Below, piece after piece: positions 25,535-36,004 of a DNA stretch of 64,000 bases. A model generated the notes under the pieces. That model searched no databases. It worked only from the letters and a program-made list of their open reading frames with translations, and was not told the DNA's origin. Made by a program: the position numbers and the translations under genes. Origin of the DNA: Candidatus Latescibacterota bacterium (GTDB lineage Bacteria > Latescibacterota > UBA2968); assembly GCA_022823725.1 (NCBI GenBank), contig JAJEHL010000041.1:62001-126000 (forward strand), given 5' to 3'. Positions within the stretch are counted from its first letter, which is position 1; the number at the start of each line of letters is the position of its first letter.

Positions 25535-26665
25535 ATTTACCAGCGCGCCGATGGCATATATTCCACCGCCAATGAGAAAAATCCAGTCCGACGGCAAATG
25601 TACCTGCTGCGTCATCCATCCGAGCATGGGACCTGTTGCAGAGCCGAGGTCAGATGCTGTTACGTATCCGGCAACTGAACGCGAACCGCGCATTCCCGCC
25701 TCGGCGTGCATTATTACCGTTGCGCCAACACCACATAAAAAAAATATCACCACGCACAAGATCAACAATCCCGTATTTGATGTGATTGACGCCGAGAACA
25801 GAGCCAACATCCCGATGCCAAAATAAATGGTCCCACTCATCTTTCGTCCCAGCCGATCACTGATATGGCCCAGGAAGGGGGCACCGAGTGCATCGGCAAT
25901 CCACCGTGAAGATAGCAACAGGCCGTTTAATGTGGCTACGCCGATGATCATACCCCACAGGTTCAGGGATGTGCCCACGGTTTCGACGAGGATGACTCCC
26001 AGGGTGGACATTAAAATGCCCGGCCCAACGCACCCGATCACAAATCCACAAATCATTAATTCGGGTACCCAGCCCGAGTCTTCAACACTTTCTTTTGCTC
26101 GATTTTCAGGTAAAATGGCGCGTCGAGCTAACCATCCCAGGGGCGTTCCTGTCAACGAGATGATGGCAAACAAAAAGAGTGTGAGTGTAAATCCAATGAT
26201 GTCGTGGGCCAGCCCGCCTAAAAAATTGCCTCCCAACGATCCCAGACGCGATACGCCGTTGTAAAATCCCATCCTCTGACCGATCATAGATGGTGGCGTG
26301 GTATCTACGACGGTCATCAAACCAATCTGGCGTATAAATGACCAGGATAATCCCCAGAGCATGCGCGCGATAAGCAAGATGGGAAAAGAGGTGGCAACGC
26401 CGTAAACCGCGGTCAATAAGGCTCCGAGAATAAGGGAGCCTGTCATCAAAGCCGTCAGATTATAGCGCTGACACAATTTTTCGGCCAGGGTGTTCGTTAT
26501 CAGGCGCACCCAGCGATTTATCGAGAGAATGATGCCGACCTGATAAGGCATCAGTCCAATTTTGGCATAATGCGTTGGCAACACGGAGTATAGCATCTGG
26601 TCGCCCAATAGCGAAAATGCCGTGGCCAATGCAATGAATACGACCGCGTGTGACGATTGCATCAT
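25514..26665 (-). CDS. Major facilitator superfamily transporter
   Basis: A 383-residue membrane protein with about 11-12 hydrophobic segments. The MFS loop motif appears in the second half as 'HISDRLGRKMSG' between TM8 and TM9. The open frame extends 58 codons upstream in Arg-rich out-of-phase sequence; the ATG at 26665 overlaps the creatininase stop (ATGATGA), which fixes the start. Substrate unknown; the creatininase partner suggests a nitrogenous small molecule. Confidence 0.87.
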   Translation of the reverse strand: MMQSSHAVVFIALATAFSLLGDQMLYSVLPTHYAKIGLMPYQVGIILSINRWVRLITNTLAEKLCQRYNLTALMTGSLILGALLTAVYGVATSFPILLIARMLWGLSWSFIRQIGLMTVVDTTPPSMIGQRMGFYNGVSRLGSLGGNFLGGLAHDIIGFTLTLFLFAIISLTGTPLGWLARRAILPENRAKESVEDSGWVPELMICGFVIGCVGPGILMSTLGVILVETVGTSLNLWGMIIGVATLNGLLLSSRWIADALGAPFLGHISDRLGRKMSGTIYFGIGMLALFSASITSNTGLLILCVVIFFLCGVGATVIMHAEAGMRGSRSVAGYVTASDLGSATGPMLGWMTQQVHLPSDWIFLIGGGIYAIGALVNSRHKPP

Positions 26666-27387
26666 GGATGATGTTCGACATTTTCTCCGCGATGTTCGCC
26701 GTCGATAAATGCCTGCGTAAATGCCGTTACCTGTGTAATCGCATCTTCGACGAGTGCTGCACCGGCTTCTGCGGTGGCTTCCAGTGGTTCCTTGTCTGTT
26801 TGATCCTGCATTGCATCGTGGCGCACGTTTTCGGGCCACAGTGCCAGCGCAAATGCCGTTTCAAATTCCTGTGCGTGTCCCGGATATCGTTTTGTTTTCA
26901 AATTTTGTTCGGCCACATCTTTTGACATGAGATCCCAGTAAGAAGTCCATTGCAGATTTACGTCGGGGCGGTCAATCTTGAAAAACAACCGCCATTGACC
27001 AAATATGCCCCGCAAGGGCGCTACATTGCCGCCGTGGCCATTTAGTACAATGACATTTTTTACGCCATGACGCACGAGGCTTTCGACTGCGTCGAATAAC
27101 ACGGCCAACCACGACCCGGGTTTGGCTGTCACAGTTCCTTTGTGTACCATGTGGTGTTCGGAGATGCCTACTGCCATCGGCACATTGACAATTACCTGGG
27201 GATATAATCGTTTGGCGGCCTCCACTGCGACATGGGTTGACGAGGCGGTGTCGTGCTCCATTGCCAGGTGCTCTAAATGCTGCTCGTTGCTTCCCACCGG
27301 TATAATCGCTGTTTGAAATTCTCCGCGTTCCAGTGCTTCCCGAAACTCGCGTCGCGTCAATTTTGCCAGCAGAACTTGCTCGCTCAT
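26662..27387 (-). CDS. Creatininase-family amidohydrolase
   Basis: A 241-residue protein with the creatininase metal motifs: 'PVGSNEQHLEHLAMEHDT' (Glu, His, Asp; residues about 31-48), 'GISEHH' and 'VLNGHGGN' (about 115-122). Members hydrolyse creatinine, formamides or related cyclic amides in the cytoplasm. It overlaps by ATGA with both the upstream M50-like gene and the downstream MFS gene, a tight three-gene operon. Confidence 0.9.
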   Translation of the reverse strand: MSEQVLLAKLTRREFREALERGEFQTAIIPVGSNEQHLEHLAMEHDTASSTHVAVEAAKRLYPQVIVNVPMAVGISEHHMVHKGTVTAKPGSWLAVLFDAVESLVRHGVKNVIVLNGHGGNVAPLRGIFGQWRLFFKIDRPDVNLQWTSYWDLMSKDVAEQNLKTKRYPGHAQEFETAFALALWPENVRHDAMQDQTDKEPLEATAEAGAALVEDAITQVTAFTQAFIDGEHRGENVEHHP

Positions 27388-28121
27388 TGCGTCTCTCCTT
27401 GTGTTGTTTGTGAGTAATACTCCTCGGGCTGGTCAGATGGTCCCTCTGTGCCATTTTGTATCTTGTGACGGATTAATCCCTGCATCGCCTTGTACATGAC
27501 GTAAATCGAAATAGCTGCCCAAACAAATGCAATTGGATATGCCAGTATCTCTATGCCGAAATACCGCGCCAAAATCCCCGCATCGGTGCGTTCTGTCTGC
27601 ATCCATAAATCCGTGCGAAAATCGTACAGACTGTACAAACACAGGACAATACCCGTCCAGATCGCCAACACATGAGATAAACGACTAAATCGAATCGTTA
27701 TAAGAATCAACAGGAGGCCGCAGAGCGCGCCAAACCAGAAGTCGAGTGTCCCAAATGGCGTGTACAGTACAGCCATTCCTATTTGTAAAGTACCAACCAG
27801 GCCGAGCAATATTCTTTGCGTGCCCAGCCATCGGCCCGTGTAAATTAGCAATGCCCCGAGAATGGCCGATCCCACATAACCCGCTGAACTGATGAGTGGA
27901 AATATGCCCCCTCGGCTGATCACATGCCCCGACTCATTCCACCGCACGCGCAGTTCCTCTACTTCTCCACCTGTTGCAATCGCCATACTCGCATGGCCCA
28001 TTTCGTGTATCCACACCACAAATACGCGAAAGGGTTTTATCACGGGTGTGTCCCACAAGGCCAGAGCGACAACCGCCAATAGCAGATGGAGCCAGAATGT
28101 TCTTATTATGATCATTTCCAA
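27384..28121 (-). CDS. M50-type membrane metallopeptidase-like protein
   Basis: A 245-residue integral membrane protein with about 7 hydrophobic segments and a zinc-protease motif 'WIHEMGHASMA' (HExxH, residues about 39-43), as in the M50B family. A second conserved motif (xxPDG) is not obvious, so activity is uncertain. The TTG at 28121 has AGG 6 bases upstream; an ATG at 28115 lacks spacing for one. It starts 7 bases after the aldo/keto reductase stop and overlaps creatininase by 4 bases. Confidence 0.75.
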   Translation of the reverse strand: MEMIIIRTFWLHLLLAVVALALWDTPVIKPFRVFVVWIHEMGHASMAIATGGEVEELRVRWNESGHVISRGGIFPLISSAGYVGSAILGALLIYTGRWLGTQRILLGLVGTLQIGMAVLYTPFGTLDFWFGALCGLLLILITIRFSRLSHVLAIWTGIVLCLYSLYDFRTDLWMQTERTDAGILARYFGIEILAYPIAFVWAAISIYVMYKAMQGLIRHKIQNGTEGPSDQPEEYYSQTTQGETQ

Positions 28122-28128
28122 TGCAAAC

Positions 28129-29103
28129 CTATCGTCCAGATTCCAGATTTACGGAAACGGCGTCCAATTTTTCTCGCAATGCGGCATCCAGTACCCATCC
28201 CACGCCCCCGATATTGTCTTCTAAATGCGCGATGGTGTCGCCACCCGTAATTGCCACGGTTACTTCGGGGTGCGACAGGACCCAGGATAGAGCGACTTGT
28301 CCCGGCGTTTTGTCCAGTTCATCGGCTATATCAAATAGGGTTGTTAAAACTTTTCCCTCTGCGCCTGCCATCATGGTTTCGTATTGGTCCATTCGGCGTT
28401 TTGCCCACAGCGAACCTTCGGGAGGCGGTGCGTCGGGTTTGTAAAATCCGCTCAACATCCCGACGGCTAATGGACTGTAAACCATTATTCCCAGACCCTC
28501 GCTTCGCACAAAGGGAAAAATTTCTCGCTCCAATGCGCGGTGTAGCAGATTGTATGGATTTTGCATGCACATATAGGGCACCAGATTCAATGCGTGTTGA
28601 ATCCAGAGTGCTTTGCACGCTTGCCAGGCCGAATGATTGCAACACCCGATATAGCGTACTTTGCCCTGATGCACCAGGTCGTCCAATGCGCGTGCGGTTT
28701 CTTCAATCGGTGTCGATTCATCGAAGTTGTGTACGAGATATACGTCGATACAATCGATGTCCAATCGGTTTAGAGAACGCTCCACTTCCCGCATGATGTG
28801 GTAGCGGGATAGTCCCTGATCATTTGGTCCCGTGCCTATGCGGCTAAATACTTTCGAGGTAATGACCATATCGTCTCGCTTGCCCTTCAAAGCTTTGCCC
28901 AACACGACCTCTGATCGCCCGATATGCGTGCGATCATCTCCTGGCCCATAGGTATTGGCGCAGTCGATCAGGTTTATGCCCAGGTCTATCGCCCGCTCAA
29001 TAACCCTTTGCCCTTCTGCCTCGTCTGCCTGTCCGCGAAATCCCAGACCGAGTGCCAGCCGACTTACTTTCACACCCGCTGAACCAAAGTTGACATATTC
29101 CAT
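28129..29103 (-). CDS. Aldo/keto reductase
   Basis: A 324-residue reductase beginning 'MEYVNFGSAGVKVSRLALG', the usual opening of this branch. Tetrad residues occur in 'LIDCANTYGPG', 'VITSKVF' and 'YLVHNFD'. The ATG at 29103 has AGGAG 9 bases upstream; the longer frame from 29187 is not supported. First gene of the AKR-M50-creatininase-MFS operon. Confidence 0.88.
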   Translation of the reverse strand: MEYVNFGSAGVKVSRLALGLGFRGQADEAEGQRVIERAIDLGINLIDCANTYGPGDDRTHIGRSEVVLGKALKGKRDDMVITSKVFSRIGTGPNDQGLSRYHIMREVERSLNRLDIDCIDVYLVHNFDESTPIEETARALDDLVHQGKVRYIGCCNHSAWQACKALWIQHALNLVPYMCMQNPYNLLHRALEREIFPFVRSEGLGIMVYSPLAVGMLSGFYKPDAPPPEGSLWAKRRMDQYETMMAGAEGKVLTTLFDIADELDKTPGQVALSWVLSHPEVTVAITGGDTIAHLEDNIGGVGWVLDAALREKLDAVSVNLESGR

Positions 29104-29272
29104 AAAATCTGCTCCTATTAGTTGTTCATATTTTCGCCAATAAAATAGAAAGGTAATCATACCCTTTTGATTTTTTAGACTCGACAAAGAGCCTATAATT
29201 CTCGATATTTATTTTAGGGAAATACAATGAATTGCTGTACAATAGAAAAGTCATTTGGGGTATGAGGTCATT

Positions 29273-29494
29273 ATGAAAGAAATATCTTGTGTTCATTCCG
29301 ATCCAGATATTATGAGTGGTGTGCCCGTTTTTCGCGGTACGCGTGTGCCGGTTCAAACCCTTTTTGACTATTTGGCCGATGGATGTAGCATATCGGAATT
29401 TCTCGATAATTTTCCCACCGTCTATCGAGACCAGGCACTACAAGTACTCACCCACGCTTCGTCGCACTTCTCGAAACGCGAAGCGTCCCAATGA
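29273..29494 (+). CDS. DUF433 antitoxin-like protein
   Basis: A 73-residue DUF433 protein: 'HSDPDIMSGVPVFRGTRVPV' followed by 'LFDYLADGCSISEFLDNFP' forms the winged-helix DNA-binding core. DUF433 proteins typically pair with DUF5615 PIN-like toxins. The ATG at 29273 follows TGAGGT. Its stop overlaps the next start (ATGA). Confidence 0.87.
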   Translation: MKEISCVHSDPDIMSGVPVFRGTRVPVQTLFDYLADGCSISEFLDNFPTVYRDQALQVLTHASSHFSKREASQ

Positions 29495-29799
29495 GAATTC
29501 TCATTGATGAAAATTTGCCTCGCTATCTCAAGCGCGTCCTTTCAAAATATGATGTTCAAACCGTTCAGGACATGGGATGGCATGGTGTCAAAAACGGTAC
29601 ACTTTTGAATTTTGCAGAATCTGTTTTCGATATTTTTCTCACAGCCGATAAAAATTTGCCATATCAACAAAATTTATCGGAGAGACAGCTTAGTATTGTC
29701 GTATTTCCGTCAAATAAGTTGAGTGTTGTGAAATCCATAGAAGAACAATTGAAGGCTAAAATTAGAGTTCTCAAAGTCGGAGATCTTGTCGAGCTTTAA
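29491..29799 (+). CDS. DUF5615 PIN-like protein (toxin candidate)
   Basis: A 102-residue DUF5615 protein: 'MRILIDENLPRYLKRVL' at the start and 'DIFLTADKNLPYQQNL' mid-chain are the acidic-site motifs of the Mut7-C/PIN-like fold. With the overlapping DUF433 gene it forms a presumed toxin-antitoxin pair. Confidence 0.85.
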   Translation: MRILIDENLPRYLKRVLSKYDVQTVQDMGWHGVKNGTLLNFAESVFDIFLTADKNLPYQQNLSERQLSIVVFPSNKLSVVKSIEEQLKAKIRVLKVGDLVEL

Positions 29800-29817
29800 T
29801 TGACTTTGACTCCATTT

Positions 29818-30970
<1,153 letters not shown>

Positions 30971-31161
30971 GACCATTTCCTTTCACTGTTGGTGTTTTTG
31001 CCATTTTCATCGCTGCCCAATATATGCAGACCGGATGCGACATGCCATAAAAAATCTATCGCCAATAGCGCGGTCTAAATAGCTTTTGGGAAGCTGTGCT
31101 CTTGCATATATTTAAGAATGACAAAAGGCAATCACTACCTGGCATACCGGGAGGCTCTGCT

Positions 31162-32268
31162 ATGACTTGTTGGAAAATTCTCGTTGTTATCCTGTTGATC
31201 GCACCACCTCTGTTTGCTCAGGAGCAAGCTGAAAATCGCTACCAGCGCGCGGCGGAGCGTTTTTTTGCGCGCAATGACAAAAATAAAGACGGCAAATTGT
31301 CGCGGGAGGAATTTCCCGAACGACAGCGCCGTCTGTTTGAGCGAATTGACACAAATAAAGATGGTTTTGTCACACTCGAAGAAGATATTTTTTATCGCAA
31401 CAATCGACGGAGGAATACCGTGAATATTCCAGAAGGTGTAACTGTCCACCGAGACCTGATCTACGGACGGGCTGGGGAAAGAGAGCTTCCCCTCGACCTC
31501 TATCTTCCGCCCGATACATCATCCCCTGTGCCTGTGGTGATATGGGTTCACGGAGGTGGTTGGCGTGGGGGATCTAAAGGCAATGGCGGGCGGGCGCTCA
31601 ATATGACCACACGCGGATTTGCCGTCGTTGATGTGGAATATCGGCTCAGTGGCGAAGCCCTTTTTCCCGCGCAAATTGAAGACTGCAAAACAGCCGTGCG
31701 CTGGGTGAGAGCAAATGCCAAGAAATACAATCTCGATCCCGACCGCATCGGCGCGTGGGGATCGTCTGCTGGGGGGCATCTCGTGGCGATGATGGGTTTA
31801 ACGCACGATGAAAATGTGTTTGAGACGGATGACCACAGCCAATATTCGAGTCAGGTTCAGGTGATTTGCAACTGGTTTGGCCCCACTGATTTTTTGCGTA
31901 TGAATGATTTTGAAGGCAGAATTGATCACGACGCAGCCGATTCGCCCGAGTCCAGGTTAATTGGTGCTCCTATTCAGGAAAATGTGGAGAAAGTCGCTGC
32001 GGCCAATCCCATCACTTATGTCAGCAAGAACGATCCGCCTATGCTGATTATGCACGGAGAAAAAGATCTGTCGGTTCCGTATAACCAGAGCGAGTTGCTT
32101 TATGCTGCGATGCAAAAAGTGGGTCTGGACGTTACGCTCTACAAGGTTGTCAATGCCGATCACGGCTTTCGCAATGCCACGCAAGATAGCCAGGCATCGC
32201 TGGTTGAAATGTCTGTTCAATTTTTAGAAAAACATCTCAAATCTCAAACTGATGCTGCGTCGCCATAA
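31162..32268 (+). CDS. Secreted alpha/beta hydrolase with EF-hand domain
   Basis: A 368-residue exported protein. An N-terminal signal peptide ('[16 protein letters not shown]') is followed by two EF-hand calcium loops, '[13 protein letters not shown]' and '[12 protein letters not shown]' (about 38-75), and an esterase domain with oxyanion motif 'HGGGW', nucleophile elbow 'GSSAGGH', and a C-terminal '[10 protein letters not shown]' Asp and 'DHGF' His. It resembles BD-FAE-type esterases that act on acylated sugars. The ATG at 31162 follows GGGAGG. Confidence 0.88.
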   Translation: MTCWKILVVILLIAPPLFAQEQAENRYQRAAERFFARNDKNKDGKLSREEFPERQRRLFERIDTNKDGFVTLEEDIFYRNNRRRNTVNIPEGVTVHRDLIYGRAGERELPLDLYLPPDTSSPVPVVIWVHGGGWRGGSKGNGGRALNMTTRGFAVVDVEYRLSGEALFPAQIEDCKTAVRWVRANAKKYNLDPDRIGAWGSSAGGHLVAMMGLTHDENVFETDDHSQYSSQVQVICNWFGPTDFLRMNDFEGRIDHDAADSPESRLIGAPIQENVEKVAAANPITYVSKNDPPMLIMHGEKDLSVPYNQSELLYAAMQKVGLDVTLYKVVNADHGFRNATQDSQASLVEMSVQFLEKHLKSQTDAASP

Positions 32269-32287
32269 AAGTATCATGTGAATGAAT

Positions 32288-32317
32288 AAGCCCTGGAGAT
32301 CGAGTTCTCCAGGGCTT
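32288..32317. terminator. Rho-independent terminator
   Basis: Stem AAGCCCTGGAGA / TCTCCAGGGCTT followed by TTGTTTTT on the plus strand; ends the EF-hand esterase transcript and lies just past the convergent lipoprotein gene. Confidence 0.85.
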
Positions 32318-32352
32318 TTGTTTTTAGAAGTGATAATTCATACCGGAGCAAA

Positions 32353-32958
32353 TCAACGAAACTCCAAACTCGCCACAATTTGTTCATATTCGGTTAGTGG
32401 ATAGCCTGCATCCCGGCTGCCATTGCCGATCATGTAATACCCCACCTGATTGTGGATGGCTATGGCTACCAGAAATCGGGTGCCGGGATAATCTCGATTG
32501 GATCTTTCCAGTTGAGAATAGCGGAATTGCCATTGAATTGCCTCGCCTACATTGAGCCGGATGCGCTGTTTTTCGCCAATAACTCGATATTCATCAAATG
32601 CGAGCATTAGATACTGCTCTTCAAACGCCTGAACGATCTCATCCAGTGTCATTGTGACAAAGCGATCTGGTAGTGCTTGTGGGTACAAGTGCATTTGCGG
32701 ACGAAAGTCACTTGTAATCCCAGGACTGAGAATGCGTACAGTTACAGGTGATAAACCATTGATATCTCTTTGTGATGTAAGAGTTGATACATCGATACCC
32801 CACTGGTCGCTGGGACGACTGACTCGAAATCCCCATGAGTTGTTGGTATAAACAAGCCCGTCTAAACTGGGTTCAGGCTCTGTGGGGATTGGTTTGCATC
32901 CAAATGTTGCCAGCAGGCTACACAGCGCGAGCGCGCAAAATATTCGGGCGTGTATCAT
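32353..32958 (-). CDS. Putative lipoprotein of unknown function
   Basis: A 201-residue protein with a lipoprotein signal ('LCSLLATFGC', Cys at about 21) and no recognised domain. The mature part starts with a Pro/Glu-rich linker and then a compact alpha/beta region ending 'YEQIVASLEFR', reminiscent of PsbP/surface-stress-type folds, though I cannot confirm this. The ATG at 32958 follows AAGGAG. It lies 42 bases downstream of the 972-residue fusion gene and may be cotranscribed with it. Confidence 0.7.
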   Translation of the reverse strand: MIHARIFCALALCSLLATFGCKPIPTEPEPSLDGLVYTNNSWGFRVSRPSDQWGIDVSTLTSQRDINGLSPVTVRILSPGITSDFRPQMHLYPQALPDRFVTMTLDEIVQAFEEQYLMLAFDEYRVIGEKQRIRLNVGEAIQWQFRYSQLERSNRDYPGTRFLVAIAIHNQVGYYMIGNGSRDAGYPLTEYEQIVASLEFR

Positions 32959-33000
32959 ATCAATCTCCTTCTCGATCAATCGCGAAATCGGACAAGTACT

Positions 33001-35919
33001 TTATTTGACGCCAGATGGTTTGAGCATGTTCCTGTCGCGTTGGAACAATTCTGGATGCAGGCGATAAAATAATGATTCCGTGTGTTTCAGACCTTCTGCT
33101 TGCACCACAAAACGGCCATCGATTACCACAGCGGGTAAACTCGCTACGCCGAGTGCCCGAGCAGTGGCGCGTATTTCTGTTCCGTTGTCTGTTCCGCTGA
33201 CAGTTATGCCCATTTGCTTTAAGCAGTTTTCTACAGAGGATGTGTCGGAAGACGCTTTCTGTTTGTGGCATAATAGCACGTCAATGATTCGCTCTGGAGC
33301 GATTTGTTGTGCCTGCCGAAATAGCGCGTTTTGCTTGTCGTTGCCTGCAAAATGCAGGCGCAAGCGCTCCGGTGCCTGGCCTTTTTTGCCCCATTGCAAG
33401 AGTCGTTCTGCTATTGACAATGATATGGATGTTTTCACATCCAGGAACAGGTCCATACCCTGCAGGTCGCGTTCTTGAAAAATTCGAGCAATTGGTGTCA
33501 ATAGCGGGCTTGGCAAAAAATGGTCGCCGACCCGCTGCACCATATGTGCAAGCCGATTAAAACGGGCTGTTTTCTCAAAATCATTATTTAGCACATAAGC
33601 CGGCACCCGGTCCAGGCCATAACGCGCAATCAGGTCCTGTCCCATCTCGCTGTTCACATCTACGGTTTGGAAATCAGCACCGGGAAAGAGTGATAGTGTG
33701 GATCGAATAAACGGATAGGTATCACATACCTCGCAGGTCGCGTCGTTGAGGATGGTCGTTTGAAAGGGGATGGGGTCGTGTACTTCGCATCGCGCATGGG
33801 GCGTTCCGCCGTTTAAGCACAGGCCAACTTTGCCCGGATGTACACAGTCCCGATCACTCTGGCACTCGGGAACATCTGCACAGAAGGGTAAATTTTTATT
33901 ATCGCGACAGATGAACTGCGACACCTCGTGAGAAGAGGTTCTGACATCGCGCCCATTTACGCGCAATGTGGGCGATGCGTTGATCCCCAGCAGATTGGCT
34001 CGGCGGATATTTTCGGCAAATAATGTTTCACCCGCTTCGCTTTCGGATAAATCGGCGATTTTGTCTGCATCCATGTTCACCTGTGTTGCACAAACGCGCC
34101 AGTCGGTTGCAATGCCCGATTTATTGCGACACAAAATATAATCCCAGAACCGATCGGGATACAGCGACATCACAACGGTTTGCCGAATGCCTTCGGCTAT
34201 TTCTCTATCGCCGTGCAAACTGCGAAAGCGGCCCGACCCCGTCGAGGTGGTCGCCTGACATCCAGGCTGTGTTGTCCGTGTCGTGCGTGCGGCGGGGAGA
34301 GACGATACGACATCCTTTGCGTTCGCTTCATCTGCGATAAAATACAGATGAAAGTCGATTTGATCCTTCACTTTGCGAAACAGAGGGGCAAGGGTTTGTT
34401 CTGCATGTATGCCATAGGGACAATCTGCCATCACAAATAGCTCGACGAGAGGGCGACCATCTCTGCTCTGTCCCATATCCCCGTGCTCTTCCGATTTGGT
34501 TATTGCGTGAGGAGAACCGTGTCCCTTGTGATTCACTTCTGCCAGCATATCGGCAAATCGGGTGTCAAAGTCGGGCGTCTGGTTTGCATCGTGACAGCGC
34601 TGGCACAAATCGGGAGATGGCGTGCGGCGAATATTGCGGACCTCGGGACGCCGCGCGTGTTGTTCTCCCGGCCCGTGGCACACTTCGCACTGTACATTTG
34701 TAAGTCGTTTGACATCTTTGCCAATTCGGAACCCCGTGGGATATCCAAATCCCGTGGTATGACAGGTTACACAGTCGGGTTGATAGTGTTTTTGTTTTTG
34801 CAACAAGCGATTAAATGCATTCGCATGATGTGACTGTTCCCAGTCTGCAACCTCGGCTGCATGGCATCCACTACACGTCTCTACCCCCACATATCTATTG
34901 GTGCCCTGACGCACCTGATCTTCCAGGGCAAAACCCGCAAATCTCGGTCGTGCCGTCTGCTGCAATGCCGAATTTTTCTGAACCAGATTGTAGAATTCAT
35001 CCACTATTCGTTTCACTGTGCGGTCTTCGCCAATGGATTCTGAGAGCAATACGGAGGTGATTTGTTCTGCTTTCACCTGTCTATTTTCTACGGTCAATAT
35101 CGCTTGTCCTATTGCTTTGCCCTGAGACTGGGTGCCCAGCAATAGGGTATTGCCAATCCGATGGGTTGTCTCAGTTGACCGCGTGCTGATCACGATATCT
35201 ATATCGGCGATATGTTCTACGAGGTCGCGTTCTGCTTCTCGATCCAAATCGCTCAATACAATTATGAGATCGGTCTTTTGATGCATAGATGCGATTGCTT
35301 CTTGTATGCCATTGAGTCTGACATCTACACCATCGGGTATATTTATGTGTGAGGGACCTGCCCCCATTGCCATTCCGTGTACTTCAATCTCCCGTTCACC
35401 CGCCACGCCTATGATTCCTACGCGCACACCGCCTGCATCCAAAATTTGCATTGGGATACCCATTTGCACGCCATTTATTTTCAAGTTTGCACTTACAAAA
35501 GGGACGCCACCCGAATCGCGCATGGTTTCAAAGAACGCTTGCCCAAACCGCAGTTCTCCCACACCGACATTGGCCGCGTCGTAATGTATGGCTTTCATGG
35601 CTTTCAAATGTATTTTACAACGCAATTGGTCCAATACGGTATCGCCCGCAAATAAACCGCCAGCATCTAATAACAGGGCATTGGGATACGATTGCTTTAA
35701 GTCATTTACCATTGTTGCGCGCCGCGCAATGCCGCCGAGCTGATTGTCCGCGCAGCCACACACTTCCAGGAAGCTCTGAGTGTCTCCCGTGTAAAGCAAT
35801 ACCACCTCTGCCGCTCTGCTTTGTCCGATGAGACTAAAGACAGCTAATAAGAGACACAAAACGAGGGGTGCTCCGGCTATTGATCTTTCACAATCCCATC
35901 TGTACCCATCTGTGTTCAT
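33001..35919 (-). CDS. Periplasmic fusion: metallophosphatase-like, tetrahaem cytochrome c, thioredoxin-like domains
   Basis: A 972-residue exported protein. A signal sequence ('LVLCLLLAVFSLIGQSRA') precedes a 5'-nucleotidase/UshA-like domain (about 37-320) with 'YTGDTQSFLEVCGC' and 'LDAGGLFAGD'. Four haem-c motifs follow: CSGCH (349-353), CVTCH (383-387), CEVCH (411-415), CQRCH (439-443), as in cytochrome c554-type proteins. The C-terminal half has thioredoxin-like segments: 'LFVMADCPYG' (near 500), a Cys-rich linker, 'CEVC' (729-732) and a last segment 'VASLPAVVIDGRFVV'. A role in periplasmic redox or sulfur chemistry is inferred. The upstream start at 35976 falls inside a terminator hairpin, so the ATG at 35919 is chosen; no clear ribosome-binding site is seen. 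Confidence 0.8.
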   Translation of the reverse strand: MNTDGYRWDCERSIAGAPLVLCLLLAVFSLIGQSRAAEVVLLYTGDTQSFLEVCGCADNQLGGIARRATMVNDLKQSYPNALLLDAGGLFAGDTVLDQLRCKIHLKAMKAIHYDAANVGVGELRFGQAFFETMRDSGGVPFVSANLKINGVQMGIPMQILDAGGVRVGIIGVAGEREIEVHGMAMGAGPSHINIPDGVDVRLNGIQEAIASMHQKTDLIIVLSDLDREAERDLVEHIADIDIVISTRSTETTHRIGNTLLLGTQSQGKAIGQAILTVENRQVKAEQITSVLLSESIGEDRTVKRIVDEFYNLVQKNSALQQTARPRFAGFALEDQVRQGTNRYVGVETCSGCHAAEVADWEQSHHANAFNRLLQKQKHYQPDCVTCHTTGFGYPTGFRIGKDVKRLTNVQCEVCHGPGEQHARRPEVRNIRRTPSPDLCQRCHDANQTPDFDTRFADMLAEVNHKGHGSPHAITKSEEHGDMGQSRDGRPLVELFVMADCPYGIHAEQTLAPLFRKVKDQIDFHLYFIADEANAKDVVSSLPAARTTRTTQPGCQATTSTGSGRFRSLHGDREIAEGIRQTVVMSLYPDRFWDYILCRNKSGIATDWRVCATQVNMDADKIADLSESEAGETLFAENIRRANLLGINASPTLRVNGRDVRTSSHEVSQFICRDNKNLPFCADVPECQSDRDCVHPGKVGLCLNGGTPHARCEVHDPIPFQTTILNDATCEVCDTYPFIRSTLSLFPGADFQTVDVNSEMGQDLIARYGLDRVPAYVLNNDFEKTARFNRLAHMVQRVGDHFLPSPLLTPIARIFQERDLQGMDLFLDVKTSISLSIAERLLQWGKKGQAPERLRLHFAGNDKQNALFRQAQQIAPERIIDVLLCHKQKASSDTSSVENCLKQMGITVSGTDNGTEIRATARALGVASLPAVVIDGRFVVQAEGLKHTESLFYRLHPELFQRDRNMLKPSGVK

Positions 35920-35921
35920 CT
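35891..35921. repeat. Dispersed-type repeat motif (GATGAACACAGATGG)
   Basis: On the minus strand the sequence around the chosen start reads CGCAGATGAACACAGATGG followed by a second ACAGATGG unit. This motif is familiar from intergenic repeats in several uncultured phyla. It supplies the first codons of the fusion protein, so the true start may lie a little downstream. Confidence 0.4.
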
Positions 35922-35959
35922 GCGGTTGCTTTCTGTTTTCTGAATTTTGTCTGCAAAAA

Positions 35960-35984
35960 AAGGCCCGATATTTCATCGGGCCTT
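35960..35984 (-). terminator. Rho-independent terminator of signal peptidase gene
   Basis: Stem AAGGCCCGAT / ATCGGGCCTT with a 5-base loop followed on the minus strand by TTTTT; 20 bases after the signal peptidase stop at 36005. Confidence 0.85.
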
Positions 35985-36004
35985 ATAAATACCATTTTTT
36001 TCGG

